Positions 31,508-43,680 of a stretch of 64,000 nt of DNA are shown here, one piece after another. Each line of letters opens with the position of its first letter. Position 1 is the first letter of the stretch. Under the pieces are notes generated by a model, which was not told the DNA's origin, did not search any database, and worked only from the letters and a program-made list of their open reading frames with translations. The position numbers and the translations under genes are program-made. Origin of the DNA: Aspidapion aeneum (taxonomy: Eukaryota; Arthropoda; Insecta; Coleoptera; Brentidae); the NCBI GenBank assembly GCA_963576565.1, contig OY755038.1, positions 137,923,624 through 137,987,623 of the forward strand, read 5' to 3'.

Positions 31508-33055
31508 TTTAAAATACAAAGGGACGCGGTTAAAATTTGTAAGGGAAAAAAGTCAATTAGAAAGTGGGGTTTTTTTTTAGTATTCTTAAATATACGTAGT
31601 CCAAAATTAAGAGCAAGGTAGTTGGCCAAGGGCACCATCCTAGTGACCAATAATTTGTTTTTGTGTCGCCCAAATAGCTTTAAAAAATAAAATAAAAAAT
31701 ATTACGGCGGCTCGTAAAGCCACATAATAAAAACAAGCAGTGACAAACAAATAACAGACGGTTTTTTCGCTTACTCGACAGAACGTGGTTTTCAGGCACG
31801 TGTATGCGAAGTTCTATTCTTACATTTGTATACAGGGTGATCAAAATTACTTTCGGCCTGATAACTTTCGAAAGGAGGACCACAGGCGAGAGAAAATTTT
31901 GATCGTGTATATTTAAATTGAGAGTGGGATAGGGCTCATCCTTACTGCAGCGAAAGGAGAGCGTACCAAAGTTCGTCAGGAGTCAGAATACTAAAACGAA
32001 ACTGAATCCTGGGGACGAGGCGGTATCTTTTCGCAGTAAGAAGGGTGGGTTGTTCGTATGCCACGAAGGAAACCAGGGAAAAGAGTTAGGGAAGAGAAAA
32101 GACAAATACGCGAGACGTTACAAAAATCGATCCCGCATTTTCTTGAGGACGGGATACCGATCAAACTTAATACCGAAGGGAGGCCCGTAACGCCAGATAT
32201 TTCGTGGCAAGAGATCGAGTTGGGTAATCCAACCGCGGGGGGAAAATTCACAAAAGACGCAGACCAAAAACCAAGTGTATCCGAGAGACGAATTTTTAGG
32301 GCAACTTGAGAAAGAATATTTAGAGCTATTTGGGCCAGGATAACGAACTATCCAATAACCCTGACCAGGGCGCCGTGAAGATATTTTGTTTTTATCACAA
32401 AAACCACGCTGGTTAGGCAAAAGACTTGATAAAAATAGTCGCGTTGATTGCAGGGTAGTTTAGAGGTCCACCTGACGAAATTGGTAGTCAGACGTAGGTA
32501 GAATAGCAATAAAGTTCAACAAAGTTAACGAAATTGGTAAAGCCCGGGGCTTATTTGGCTGAACGCACGAAAACTGTCAAAAATTGGCAGCCAGGATAAG
32601 TACGGTGACAAAAAGTGGTAGTCAGACCGAAAAAAAAGAGCCATACATCGAATATACTCTACGTAAGAGAGGTAGTCATACAGGTTAGGTTAAAAACACA
32701 GAAGTTCAATTGAGCGATTATTAAACCAGTGATAGGGAAAAATTTAGAAAAGAGACGGCAAAAGCGTAAACAGCGTGTTTTTTGGTGAAAAAAAATAATA
32801 TAATATTTTTCGAAAAAATCTAAACCCCACGACGCTACTGACTTTATAAAATAGGAAAAGAAAGTATAATTTGTTAAATAAAGTACCAAAGGAAATACCC
32901 AACCGATTGCATAAATAATATTAGTAGGTAATTGTTCAAACGGAAAAAAGCGATCTGGTTACAATAACGTTACGAATTCAAAAAATCAAGGCTGTACTAT
33001 CTTTAAAGGTTATCGACCCAGACGAAAGGGCCATCGCTTTAAAAAGCTACCGTTG
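31508..33055 (+). other. 5' internal region of LARD-like element
   Basis: One possible coding relic: 32058-32309 (83 codons, plus) starts MPRRKPGKRVREEKRQ, is strongly basic at the N terminus and holds HFLEDGIPIKLNTEGRPV; the next frame stops soon after. It might be the start of a lost gag. I do not recognise it. The rest shows no gene. Confidence 0.4.
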
Positions 33056-33059
33056 AAAA

Positions 33060-35055
33060 AGCAAAATCCAATATTTTAGTCTTTTATTAATATAAAAATT
33101 CCAAAAAAGCGGTTTTTTCTTTGATTTCTTTATTAGTCAGTCATTTCGAGAAAATATTGCAGTTGGGAGTTTTAGGCACAAAGCACACAAACCCAGGGCA
33201 AAATTCATTATTTTTCTTCCTTTAATCAACATTAAAAGTCTAGATATTGGTTTTTTCGTTGTCTCTTTTAATAGTCAATCAACTAGGGAGAATATTTAAG
33301 TTGGAGTTATAGTACGTATAACACAAACAAAAGGCAAAATCCAATATTTTAGGCGTAAAATAATACAAAAAGTCCAAAAAAGTTGTTTTTCTTTGACTTC
33401 TCTCTTAGTCAGTCATTGGCAGAAAGTTTTGGAGTTGGGGAGTTTACGCACAAAGCACACGAGCCTAGAAAAATTAATTATTTTTTTCTTTAATTAACAG
33501 AAAAAGTTTAGATATTTATCTTTTCTTTGGTTTTTTGGTCAGGCAATTGAAGAAAATATTGGAGTTGGGGAGTTTCACGCACAAAGCACACGAGCCTAGA
33601 AAAGTTAATTATTCTTTTCTTTAATCAACAGAAAAAGTTAGATAGTTATTGGTTCTTTGTTTTTTCTTGGTCAGTCAATTGAAGAGAATATTGGAGTTGG
33701 AGAGTTTCACGCACAAAGCACACGAGCCTAGAAAAGTTAATTATTTTTTTCTTTAATCAACAGAAAAAGCTTAGATAGTTATTGGTTCTTTGTTTTCTTC
33801 TTGGCCAGTCAATTGAAGAGAATATTGGAGTTGGGGAGTTTTATGCACAAAGCACACGAACCTGGAGCAAAATTAATTATTTTTTTTCTTTAATCAACAG
33901 AAAAAGTGTAGATATTTATCTTTTCTTTGGTTTTTTGGTCAGGCAATTGGAGAGAATATTGGAGTTGGGGAGTTTTACGCACAAAGCACACGAGCCTAGA
34001 AAAGTCAATTATTTTTTTCTTTAATCAACAGAAAAAGTTTAGATAGTTATTGGTTCTTTGTTTTCTTCTTGGCCAGTCAATTGAAGAGAATATTTGAGTT
34101 GGGGAGTTTTACGCACAAAGCACACGAACCTGGAGCAAAATTAATTATTTTTTATCTTTAATCAACAGAAAAAGTTTAGATATTTATCTTTTTTTTTTGG
34201 TTTTTTGGTCAGGCAATTGAAGAAAATATTGGAGTTGGGGAGTTTTACGCACAAAGCACACGAGCTTAGAAAAGTCAATTATTTTTTTTCTTTAATCAAC
34301 AGAAAAAGTTTAGATATTTAATTGTTCTTTAATTTTTTTTTCTCCTTGGTCAGTAAATTGAAGAGAACATTGGAGTTGGGGAGTTTTACGCACAAAGCGT
34401 ACGAGCCTAGAGCAAAGTTAATTATTTTTTTTCTTTAATCAACAGAACATTGGTCCTTTTTTGTTGTTCTTGGTCAGTCAATTGAAGAGAATATTGGAGT
34501 TGGGGAGTTTTACGCACAAAGCACACGAGCCTAGAAAAGTTAATTATTTTTTTCTTTAATCAACAGAAAAAGTTTAGATATTTATTTGTTCTTTGTTTTT
34601 TTTTCTTGGTCAGTCAATTGAAGAGAATATTGGAGTTGGGGAAGTTTTGCACACAAAGCACACGAATCTAGAGCAAAATTCGTTATTTTTGTCTTTAATC
34701 AACAGAAAAAGTTTAGAGATTTAGTTTCTCTTTGTTTTTTTCTTGGTCAGTCAATTGAAAAGAATATTGGAGTTGGGGAAGTTTTACGCACGAAGCACAT
34801 GAACATAGAGCAAAATTGATTATTTTTGTCGTTTATCAACAGAAAAAGTCTAGATATTGTTTTTTTCTTTTTTGTTTTTTTTTCTTAGTCAATCAACTAG
34901 GGAGAATACCGAAGTTGAGGAGTTCTAGCACAAATAACACAAACAAAAAGTATATTTTAGTCTTAAATTAATATAAAAAATTCCAAAAAAATTTCTTTGG
35001 TTTTCCTTCTTTGATTCCCTCTTAGTCAATCCACTAGGGAGAGGATTGAAGTTGC
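33060..35055 (+). repeat. Tandem array A, about 130-140 bp, about 15 copies
   Basis: The block GGAGTTGGGGAGTTTTACGC recurs at about 33169 (variant), 33302, 33431, 33561, 33693, 33827, 33961, 34095, 34231, 34372, 34496, 34632, 34769, 34909 and 35047. Each unit also has GCACAAAGCACACGAGCC, AATCAACAGAAAAAG and a T-rich part of variable length that explains the uneven period. The outer copies are the most diverged, as expected when homogenisation is strongest in the middle. It gives no continuous frame. Confidence 0.92.
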
Positions 35056-36424
35056 TAAACGAAAATAGAGCAACAGAAAGAGCGGAGCTGTTTTAGAGGA
35101 AATAATAAAACAAACCTCTAGTAGGCAATAAATTGGGAAAAAATAAATCAAAATTGTTCAACGAGGTCTAAAATAAATTAAAAACTAGACAGAGGTAGAC
35201 CCTCGAAACGACAAAAATAAAATAGCTGTCAAAAGAGTTGGTAACACGCAAAAATCAGTAGCGTCTAAGGTAGTAGACGTAGTAAATTATTTGTTTTGTT
35301 GAAACCGTGCAAATACCTAGGTCAGGGCGCGATATAACATATTTTCGCTTTTTGGGAAATTTTTAGGAAATAAACTAGAACTTATAAGGGTAATTTTTCT
35401 TTTTGGTAATAAAAAAGCCGAAAGATATTATAGGTCACGGCATTATATGTAAGGTTAAATAGTTTTGTTTTTGAGAGGCACCTAAAAGTAGAGTGATTAA
35501 ATTATTATTATTTCTAATAAACACCTTTTGAGCACCAGCATGTTAATAAGACAAACCTCTAGTAGCTCGTAAATTGGCAAGAAACTAAAAATTTGTGGTT
35601 CTTAAGGAAAATATTTCAACAAAGTAAAAGACATAAAATGAGATTTTGTAAAAAGTGTCCCAAAATAACGAAAAAATAAAGATAATTGCTAGAAAAATTT
35701 GGGTTACACAAAAAGAAAAATTCAGTAGCGACCAAGGCGAGATTCACCAGGCCAAAGGACTAACACAATGTGGGATAATTTTTTTTTAGGATGAAAGATA
35801 AGTTGATGCATCCTTAATTTTGCGGAAAAAATTAACTCAAAGACACATAGATAGGCTGAATATAGCGCTACTAACAGCTGATTAATAAACTGAAAAGATA
35901 ACAATTTTTGTTATTAAAAAGTCAAAAATTAGTTTTTTATGCGAATTAAGAAAAAAAAAGTTTTGTTTGTTACAAATAATTGTTGCCCACAGGTGTTACA
36001 AAGATTGAGTAATGAGTCTTTACAGCGAGTTGAGCTGGAAAAAAAAGCCCTTTTAGACATTGAGAAGTTACAGCTGATGGGGCTAAAAATTAAAAACATA
36101 TATGTGTTTTTTTAAACCAATTGAACCTACAGGTACATATTTAAAGTAGTTGCAGTGTATGCGTTTTGTGTGGATCTTGGTTAGCCATATAGTATCTATC
36201 GAGATATCTGAAACTCATCATAAAGTAGTTTTGTATGCTAAAGTAAATACTTTCTGTTGATAGGTAAAAGGCAGGCAATATTTTAGAAGAAGCAAATACC
36301 CACATAGGTAGTTGATAAAAAGTAGGAAATTAAGACCTTAAGGAAAGTAAGGACCACGGACAAAAATAATACACTGAAAAGAAGAACGGCTGAGGTAAAA
36401 AAAAAACGCAGAAGAATTACAGGA
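35056..36424 (+). other. Internal LARD region with a possible coding relic
   Basis: Mostly A-rich, no gene. At 35993-36110, after an acceptor-like TTGCCCACAG, the plus strand reads VLQRLSNESLQRVELEKKA and on to LQLMGLKIKN before a stop. This leucine/lysine heptad pattern resembles the C-terminal coiled coil of Myb/SANT-like transposon-linked proteins. It could be a captured exon, but the evidence is weak. Confidence 0.35.
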
Positions 36425-38130
36425 CGTCGTGACGTAAATGTGAACTCCGAAGGAAACTGGAGTTTAACGATTAAATAGGAAGAGAGAGAAGGATAATTTG
36501 GAGGAGTCCTGAAGGAAATTAGGGTCTCAGGACGCCAAATTAAAGGAGAAAAAGGAGGCCTATGGGGCAGAACAGACGTGTAGGACGTCGTGACGTAAAC
36601 GTGAACTCCGAAGGAAAATGGAGTTTAACGATTAAATAGGAAGAGAGGAGGATAATTCAGAGGAGGCCTGAATGATATTAGGGTCTCAGGAAGCAAAATT
36701 AAAGAAGATAAAGTAGGCCTATGGGGCAGAACAGAGGCGTAGGACGCCGTGACGTAAACGTGAACTCCGAAGGAAACTGGAGTTTAACGATTAAATAGGA
36801 AGAGAGGAGGATAATTCAGAGGAGGCCTGAATGATATTAGGGTCTCAGGAAGCGAAATTAAAGAAGATAAAGTAGGCCTATGGGGCAGAACAGACGCGTA
36901 GGACGCCGTGACGTAAACGTGAACTCCGAAGGAAACTGGAGTTTAACGATTAAATAGGAAGAGAGAGAAGGATAATTTAGAGGAGTCCTGAAGGAAATTA
37001 GGGTCTCAGGAAGCCAAATTAAAGAAGAAAAAGGAGGCCTATGGGGCAGAACAGACGTGTAGGACGTCGTGACGTAAATGTGAACTCCGAAGGAAACTGG
37101 AGTTTAATGATTAAATAGGAAGAGAGAGAAGGATAATTTAGAGGAGTCCTGAAGGAAATTAGGGTCTCAGGACGCCAAATTAAAGAAGAAAAAGGAGGCC
37201 TATGGGGCAGAACAGGCGTGTAGGACGTCGTGACGTAAACGTGAACTCCGAAGGAAAATGGAGTTTAACGATTAAACAGGAAGAGAGGAGGATAATTCAG
37301 AGGAGGCCTGAATGATATTAGGGTCTCAGGAAGCGAAATTAAAGAAGATAAAGTAGGCCTATGGGGCAGAACAGACGCGTAGGACGCCGTGACGTAAACA
37401 TGAACTCCGAAGGAAACTGGAGTTTAACGATTAAATAGGAAGAGAGAGAAGGATAATTTAGAGGAGTCCTGAAGGAAATTAGGGTCTCAGGAAGCCAAAT
37501 TAAAGAAGAAAAAGGAGGCCTATGGGGCAGAACAGACGTGTAGGACGTCGTGACGTAAACGTGAACTCCGAAGGAAAATGGAGTCCAACGATTAAATAGG
37601 AAGAGAGGAGGATAATTCAGAGGAGGCCTGAATGATATTAGGGTCTCAGGAAGCGAAATTAAAGAAGATAAAGTAGGCCTATGGGGCAGAACAGACGCGT
37701 AGGACGCCGTGACGTAAACGTGAACTCCGAAGGAAACTGGAGTTTAACGATTAAATAGGAAGAGAGAGAAGGATAATTTAGAGGAGTCCTGAAGGAAATT
37801 AGGGTCTCAGGAAGCCAAATTAAAGAAGAAAAAGGAGGCCTATGGGGCAGAACAGGCGTGTAGGACGTCGTGACGTAAACGTGAACTCCGAAGGAAAATG
37901 GAGTTTAACGATTAAACAGGAAGAGAGAAGGATAATTTAGAGGAGTCCTGAAGGATATTAGGGTCTCAGGAAGCGAAATTAAAGAAGAAAAGAGAGGCCT
38001 ATGAGGCAGAACAGACGTGTAGGACGTCGTGACGTAAACGTGCACTCCGAAGGAAAATGGAGTTTAACGATTAAATAGGAAGAAGAAGGATAATTTAGAG
38101 GAGTTCTGAAGGACAGACGTGTTGACTAAA
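36425..38130 (+). repeat. Tandem array B, 159/161-bp units, 11 copies
   Basis: GTGACGTAAA recurs at about 36431, 36592, 36751, 36910, 37071, 37232, 37391, 37552, 37711, 37872 and 38031. Two unit types exist: one with GGACGTCGTGACG and AAAAAGGAGGCC, the other with GGACGCCGTGACG and GATAAAGTAGGCC. From 37071 on they mainly alternate, which gives a dimeric repeat of about 320 bp. Copies are highly similar, so amplification is recent. No frame runs through it. Confidence 0.95.
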
Positions 38131-40987
38131 ACACGAATTCTGGAGAAAAAGGGATGTTATGTATTTAATAATGGGAGTAAGAAGAATTTAGAAGAAAAAG
38201 AGCCAATGCTGCAGAAGGTATAAAGGAGTTCTAAAGGATAGTAGGAACTTGAAAAGCAACGCTGACGAGAACGTAAACTAGGCTAATAAGGCGGAGAAAG
38301 CAAACGGAGTGTTGCAGAAAAAAGAGTCCTGAGGGAAAAACGGGACTTAAGAAGAAGAGAGGTGGACGAGAAACGGGGAGAACTCGGCCCGACAAAGCAA
38401 ATAGTAAGCTACAAGGAGCCCAAAAGGAGCGTTTCCAAGCAACTGAAAAAATTTAGGAGGAAAGAAGGAATTCCCGAGGAAAAATCGGGACGCTTATTGC
38501 AAAAAATTGAGTGAAGCAGTGGCAAAAGTTTCGCCGCAGCGAGCCAAACATATTTTAAATACAGAAGATTTTAAAATAATACAGGTCCCAAAGTCTGGGA
38601 TCAATAAACAAGAACACAGTGGTGTTCTACTATAAGAGGTCAAAACTCATTTGGACCAATGAAGGCCTTAGGTGGTGTCAAAAAATACTAGGTACACGCA
38701 TCCAGAAGGGAAGTGGACGAAATAAAGGGAATAGCAAAAGCTAGAGAATGGGCACCACCGAAAAAAGGGTTAAGGCAAGATGCAAAGATACAGGAAGGGT
38801 CACATTTATCCTGAAAGAAGAAAGCAGGCGTCCGGTAAGATGCAAGAATTGCCGCCGAGGCACCTGTCCAGCAGGTAATGTAAGGAGTAACTCCACGAAA
38901 TATAGTCTGCGGAAGGCAGTGGCTGAACTTTGGACGGGAGGATTACCAGAGCTAGTAAGTCTTGCAGAAAAAAAAAATTATTTGAGTAGAATCGGTCATA
39001 GTTTTTGAGTTGTATGAAATACAGACATACTGACAAGACTACAAATAAGTGATTTTAAATTTAATAATACGCGTAGCAGTCGTTTCTCGCATTGCATTTA
39101 GCACGTATTTTTACTTAAATAAAATTATTAAAGTATATAATAACTGGCAGGTCACAAACGAAAACCCCTAGGCTTGCAAATATTTTTATTATAATTAACC
39201 TCGTTATGAATTTGATACAATTAGCAAATGCATGGGTAAACGCCACACATATTGTTTATGTCAATTCTAAGAAAAAATACATGACCTACACAACAAAGGT
39301 TTATTTAGTCAAAATAAAGTTAAAAAACAGTTATGAATAAAAAACAATTGCTAATTTTTTTTACAGCATCCTTAATTACTGATATTATTGACGGGGTCGG
39401 TTACTGACCGTATTGAACCGATGTGAATGAGTCTAATAGGGTGGCTGACAAAAGAAAGTGAGATAGAAAAAATAAAAACATGTTCAGGTAGTTTTTAAGG
39501 AAAATACATTTTCATGCGGTGTGCGTTTATTATAAACTTAAGAACTTTAATTTCTATTATATTTCCGTGCTTGAATTTGGAAAGAGATGTATAAACTATT
39601 AAGTAAGTAGGTATTTTAGATAAATATTGATGAAATAAATTGAAGAAGAGTTTTATAAAATAAAAGGAAAAATGTTGTCGCCGTAATGAAGTGGTAGAAA
39701 GAAATACTTGCTAGATAAGAATAATAATAATTGAATAGGTTTTGGAGAGAGTAAATAGGTAGAAAAAAAAATCTAACTACTAATAGTACGCTAATAAAAC
39801 AATTTTACAGGATCAGTAAATAAAGTAATTAAATGATGCGTATTTGGTTGGATAAAAAGATTTAGCAAAAGTCATCTAAATATAAGTTTAAACTATTCTG
39901 AAAAAAGATATAAGAATCCATCATGAAATGAGAAGTTTGATTATTATACGGTAAAGTACCCAACAGATATTGTTATTGTGAACATAGTGAGAAAGTTGGT
40001 TTGAGGAAGAAGAAAGAAGAAAGGCGAAATGGGCCATCGGAAAGTAAATCGATGCAAAGGGCGAGAAAGAAGAAGAAGTATAGAGGAGTGTCCACCAAAA
40101 AAGGTGACACCTAAAGGACTTTCTAATTGAAATTGGAACTGAGAAGAGATCGTAATCTTTTCTCGGGTAGGAGTTCTGCTTAATCGAGTGCACCGAAATG
40201 GCAACCCCGTGATCTCTTGTTATGAGTTTGACTTGGTTAAAAAAAATGCGTTTTTTAAGAAGAGTACTGTGTTATTAGAAGGCCAAAGGGTCTTTGTAAC
40301 AGTGATTCATCGCAATAGGCGCTAGAGACACAGAGGTTGTAACAGTAAGTTGTGGATGCTCGCCAAAAAGGGGGTACTCCAAGTGCTGATAAATTGAAGT
40401 AGTAGGAAGGCTGAAATGGTATGCGTTACCAAAATTGGGCACTACGTGATTCTTCTGTAATGAGTCTGACTCTTAAAAATTAACCATTTCTTGTAAGTGA
40501 ACTCAACACACACATTGAGATTGAGATTATAAAAGTCCGGGAAAAATTATCGAGAGGCACTAGGTTTAACTGTAATGAATTCAGTTTGATGGATGCAATG
40601 CATGTGTTATGTCTTAAAGGATAGAACAAGTAAAGATAGTGATGCAGTATTGAAGGTGGCGAAGAGGCCAAGGTTATTGGCGTGGAAATGTGAGAAAGGC
40701 GCCTAGAGAATTCAAAGTAAAAAGTAAACCTAGTTAGAAAAAAGAGAGAGAGAAAAAAGAAATTAAACAAAATTTTTATCTGATTAATATTTAAGTAGGG
40801 TTGCTCAAAACAATGTTTGTTAAAAGACTGATCCTGAAAAGTTAAATACGTGTCTAGTTAGTATTATAGGTGATATTTAAGCAGTAAAGAATAAGATAGA
40901 AGGGTAAAATACAATAAGAAGAATAAGTTAGGCAATAGGAAAGAAGAGGTAAGAGGTCCAGATATCTAACAAAAAGAATAGAGATAA
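38131..40987 (+). other. Internal LARD region between array B and BEL insertion
   Basis: Purine-rich. The longest plus-strand frame, 38748-39008 (86 codons), has a basic stretch and CKNCRRGTC, which might be chance. I do not recognise it and its codons follow the local base bias. Several minus-strand frames (39921-40204, 40480-40770, 40854-41150) are merely the complement of purine-rich sequence. Confidence 0.4.
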
Positions 40988-41458
40988 TGTTAGCTCCCGC
41001 TAAATTTCGCGGTTGTTTATATATATTTTTAAAACCACACAATTGTATGAAGGACAAAGCGCATTTCGCGTATTTGGACATGCGCACCAACAACCAGAGA
41101 GATCCTTGTCGACCGCCTCGAGAAAATGGCGTGTTAATTTCGTTCTCCAACTATTTCAAATATCTACACCTGAAAGTGCTCGATTTTTGTGTACTGAAGC
41201 ATAGAACTAGAAACTTCAGCCCTTCAGCTACGTGGTAACATCATTAGATCCATTCAGGGGCCCCTTGGAACGTGGAGAAATTGGCTGCAACTGGTGAGTG
41301 CATTTGTATCTGATTACCGTTGTGTGGCACCAAATATTTTACCTATGGACGTTTGATTATTTCGTAATTCATATCAATACATTTGTGTTTGCTCGCGCTT
41401 TCATTAATTATTATATACAGTCCATTGCATTTATCGTTTTTCTAAACGCGGCATAACA
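40988..41458 (+). repeat. 5' LTR of BEL element (471 bp)
   Basis: The first 360 bp are almost identical with the 3' LTR; the last 100 bp differ at many sites. It ends GCATAACA. The 83-codon frame inside it recurs in the 3' LTR only by duplication. Confidence 0.92.
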
Positions 41459-41995
41459 TAAGTGTTCCTTGCGAGCCGAATTATTTTAAATTAAATCCAT
41501 ACGACGGTATTAATAGGTCGGTCACTACTTTTATGCCGAAAAACAAGGCGGCCTTGAATTTTCGCATCGTATTGAAACTAGAGAAAGGTGTCGGCGCAGT
41601 ACTTGTTTTTGGTCCGCTGCTATGGTAACGGGTCTACTCCGCGTGGTATAAACAAAACCGAGAAGGAATCAAAACAAACAAAACAAACGTTCAGTGTGTG
41701 TACCATATCATTTCGATATTTAAAACAATTTTCATCAATTGCGATAAATTAGTGCATATTTTCGACAATTCGTTATTTTTCTATTTCAGAAGCATTAATT
41801 TAGCGTTAATTGTATATTTACCGACATTTCTGTGATTAGATGTGTTCCATATCATTTCGATATTTAAAATAATTTTCATCAATTGCGATAAATTAGTGCA
41901 TATTTTCGACAATTCGTCATTTTTCTATTTCAGAAGCATTAATTTAGCGTTAATTGTATATTTACCGACAATTTCGTCATTTCAAAGGTAAAATC
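41459..41995 (+). other. BEL leader with 144-bp tandem duplication
   Basis: CATATCATTTCGATATTT starts at about 41704 and again at about 41848; the copies are nearly identical over 140 bp and run up to the gag start. The primer site should follow 41458, but I cannot match it to a tRNA. Confidence 0.75.
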
Positions 41996-42661
41996 ATGTC
42001 TGTCAAAAAAGCCGCGCAAAAACGCAAGGGTTTTTTATCGGCGATCACCGAGTGTTATGTGTTGTCACAGACCGAGGAAAAGGATGAAAAAGCGAGAAAC
42101 GAGTTGCAAGTGAAGTATTCCGATTTGGATGAAACCTTCGATAAATGCATGCTGGCACATAATGACGTCATTATGTTGATAGACGACTCGGACGACGAGG
42201 AGTTTAAAACACAGGATGCGATCCTTTCAGAAGCTCGTAAATATTTTAATGCATGTAAGGGGGTTTACTCTAAAATATTTCCGGTTGAGGCCCCAACCCT
42301 TTCGGGATCATATGTTCGACAAAACGAATCTGAAACTCCAAAACTCAAAGAGTTAGGTATTCCCATATTCCGAGGTGATAAAAAATTATGGCCAAGCTTT
42401 TTCGATCTTTTTAATAACATTATAGATCAAAATCAAAGTCTAAGTAACGTCCGAAAACTTCAATATTTATTTTCATATCTCGAGGATGAGCCTTTAAAAT
42501 TGATATCAGGGATTAGCTTATCTGATCAAAATTATAAAATTGCTTATGACAAATTAGTCAATAGATATCAAAACAAGCGAGATCTCGCAAATGATGCTTT
42601 AAGCTCAATTATGAACTCCACATCTTTGGCTGGGTCGTCATGGGAAAGGTTGACGAAGTAG
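41996..42661 (+). pseudogene. gag: BEL gag, C-terminally deleted
   Basis: ATG at 41996 (221 codons). Residues 1-85 are a charged, probably coiled-coil region, then KLKELGIPIFRGDKKLWPSF and the capsid part with LQYLFSYLEDEPLKLISG and LVNRYQNKRDLAND, the DUF1759/DUF1758-type gag of BEL elements. After MNSTSLAG the sequence jumps at about 42640 into the part just before RT in another frame. The rest of gag, the CCHC knuckles and the protease are absent. Confidence 0.85.
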
Positions 42662-43680
42662 GTAGTCTTACGGAACGAACCAGTTGTTTTTTAACGAGTC
42701 ATTCACCTCCTTTAGAGGTCATTCTCCCTAGGTTTTGGGAAATCGAACATTTGCCTAAAAAACAAATCTTATCAAAGGAAGAAAAACAAGCAGAATCAAT
42801 TTTTACTGCTAGTGTATTACGGCAACCGAGCGGTAGGTTCATGGTAGATCTTCCGTTTAAAGATAAAATAAACCCTGCCCTAGGAAATACTTATCCGCAA
42901 GCTTATCGTAGATTTTTACTTCTAGCAAATAGATTAATCAAAAATCCTGATCTGTACACTGCCTATTCAAGTTTCATGCAAGACTATATCGATTCTAATC
43001 ATATGAGTTTAGTTTTATCTAGTCAACCAAAGGTCGACGTATCGTGTTTTTTAGCACATCATTGCGTACTAAAGCCGGAAAGCTTAAGTACAAAATTAAG
43101 GGTAGTCTGGGATTGTTCGGCAGTCACCCCAAAAAATATTAGTCTCAATGACACATTGTTATCTGGACCGAAACTTCAAAAGGATAATGCTTCGTTACTC
43201 CTTACGTTTCGTCTTAATCCTATTGCCTACATTGCTGACATCAAACAGATGTTCCGTCAAGTCCTTATCAATCCTTATCACCGTCCTTATCAAAGGATAT
43301 TGTGGAAGTTTTCTCCACATGACCCACTTTCAGTGTGGGAACTTTCTACTGTCACTTTTGGCATGACATGCTCACCTTTTCTAGCCATGCGTACCTTAAA
43401 TGAGCTGGCAGAGAGAGAAAAGGAACGTTTTCCTATGGCTAGTACTGTTCTAAAAACGTCAATCTATATCGACGATATCTTGGGAACTAGCCCTTCGCTT
43501 TCTGAAGCTCTCTCCCTTCAAACAGAACTCAATGATTTGTTGAAGTCGGGAGGATTTGAACTTAAAAAATGGGCAAGCAATTGTCCTGAGTTATTGGCAA
43601 CATTGCCAGAGTCCGATCGTCAAATGCCTCTCTCTTTCGACAAGGAGGAACCCCATTTTATCAAAGTTTTAGGACTTTAA
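42640..43680 (+). pseudogene. pol: BEL pol: reverse transcriptase
   Basis: From about residue 28 the frame gives LPRFWEIEHLPKKQ and the E-rich piece that precede RT in BEL elements. RT motifs: KLRVVWDCSA, ADIKQMFRQVLI (first Asp), TFGMTCSPFLAMRTL and SIYIDDILGT (the catalytic YxDD box as YIDD), then LKKWASNC. A TAA at 43678-43680 comes directly before WHP, in a frame that stays open afterwards to 44013, so it is a point nonsense change. The first 20 or so residues belong to the deletion junction and the ATG is not a natural start. Confidence 0.87.

Noticed and set aside
33060..35055. Regularly spaced repeats suggesting a CRISPR array
   Set aside because: Units of 130-140 bp are similar throughout, without unique spacers, in a eukaryotic retroelement.
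39921..40770. Phe/Ser/Leu-rich minus-strand frames
   Set aside because: Complement of purine-rich LARD sequence; low complexity and overlapping frames.
30783..40987. GATAA before the LARD 5' LTR equals the BEL target duplication GATAA, suggesting one composite
   Set aside because: The BEL duplication is complete on its own (40983-40987 and 46705-46709); the match at 30783-30787 is most likely chance in AT-rich DNA.
40987..41238. An 83-codon frame repeated at 46210-46479
   Set aside because: It is inside the BEL LTRs; the repetition is not evidence of coding.
42640..42665. Programmed frameshift between BEL gag and pol
   Set aside because: The sequence on both sides is non-contiguous in the family (gag end and protease missing), so it is a deletion junction.
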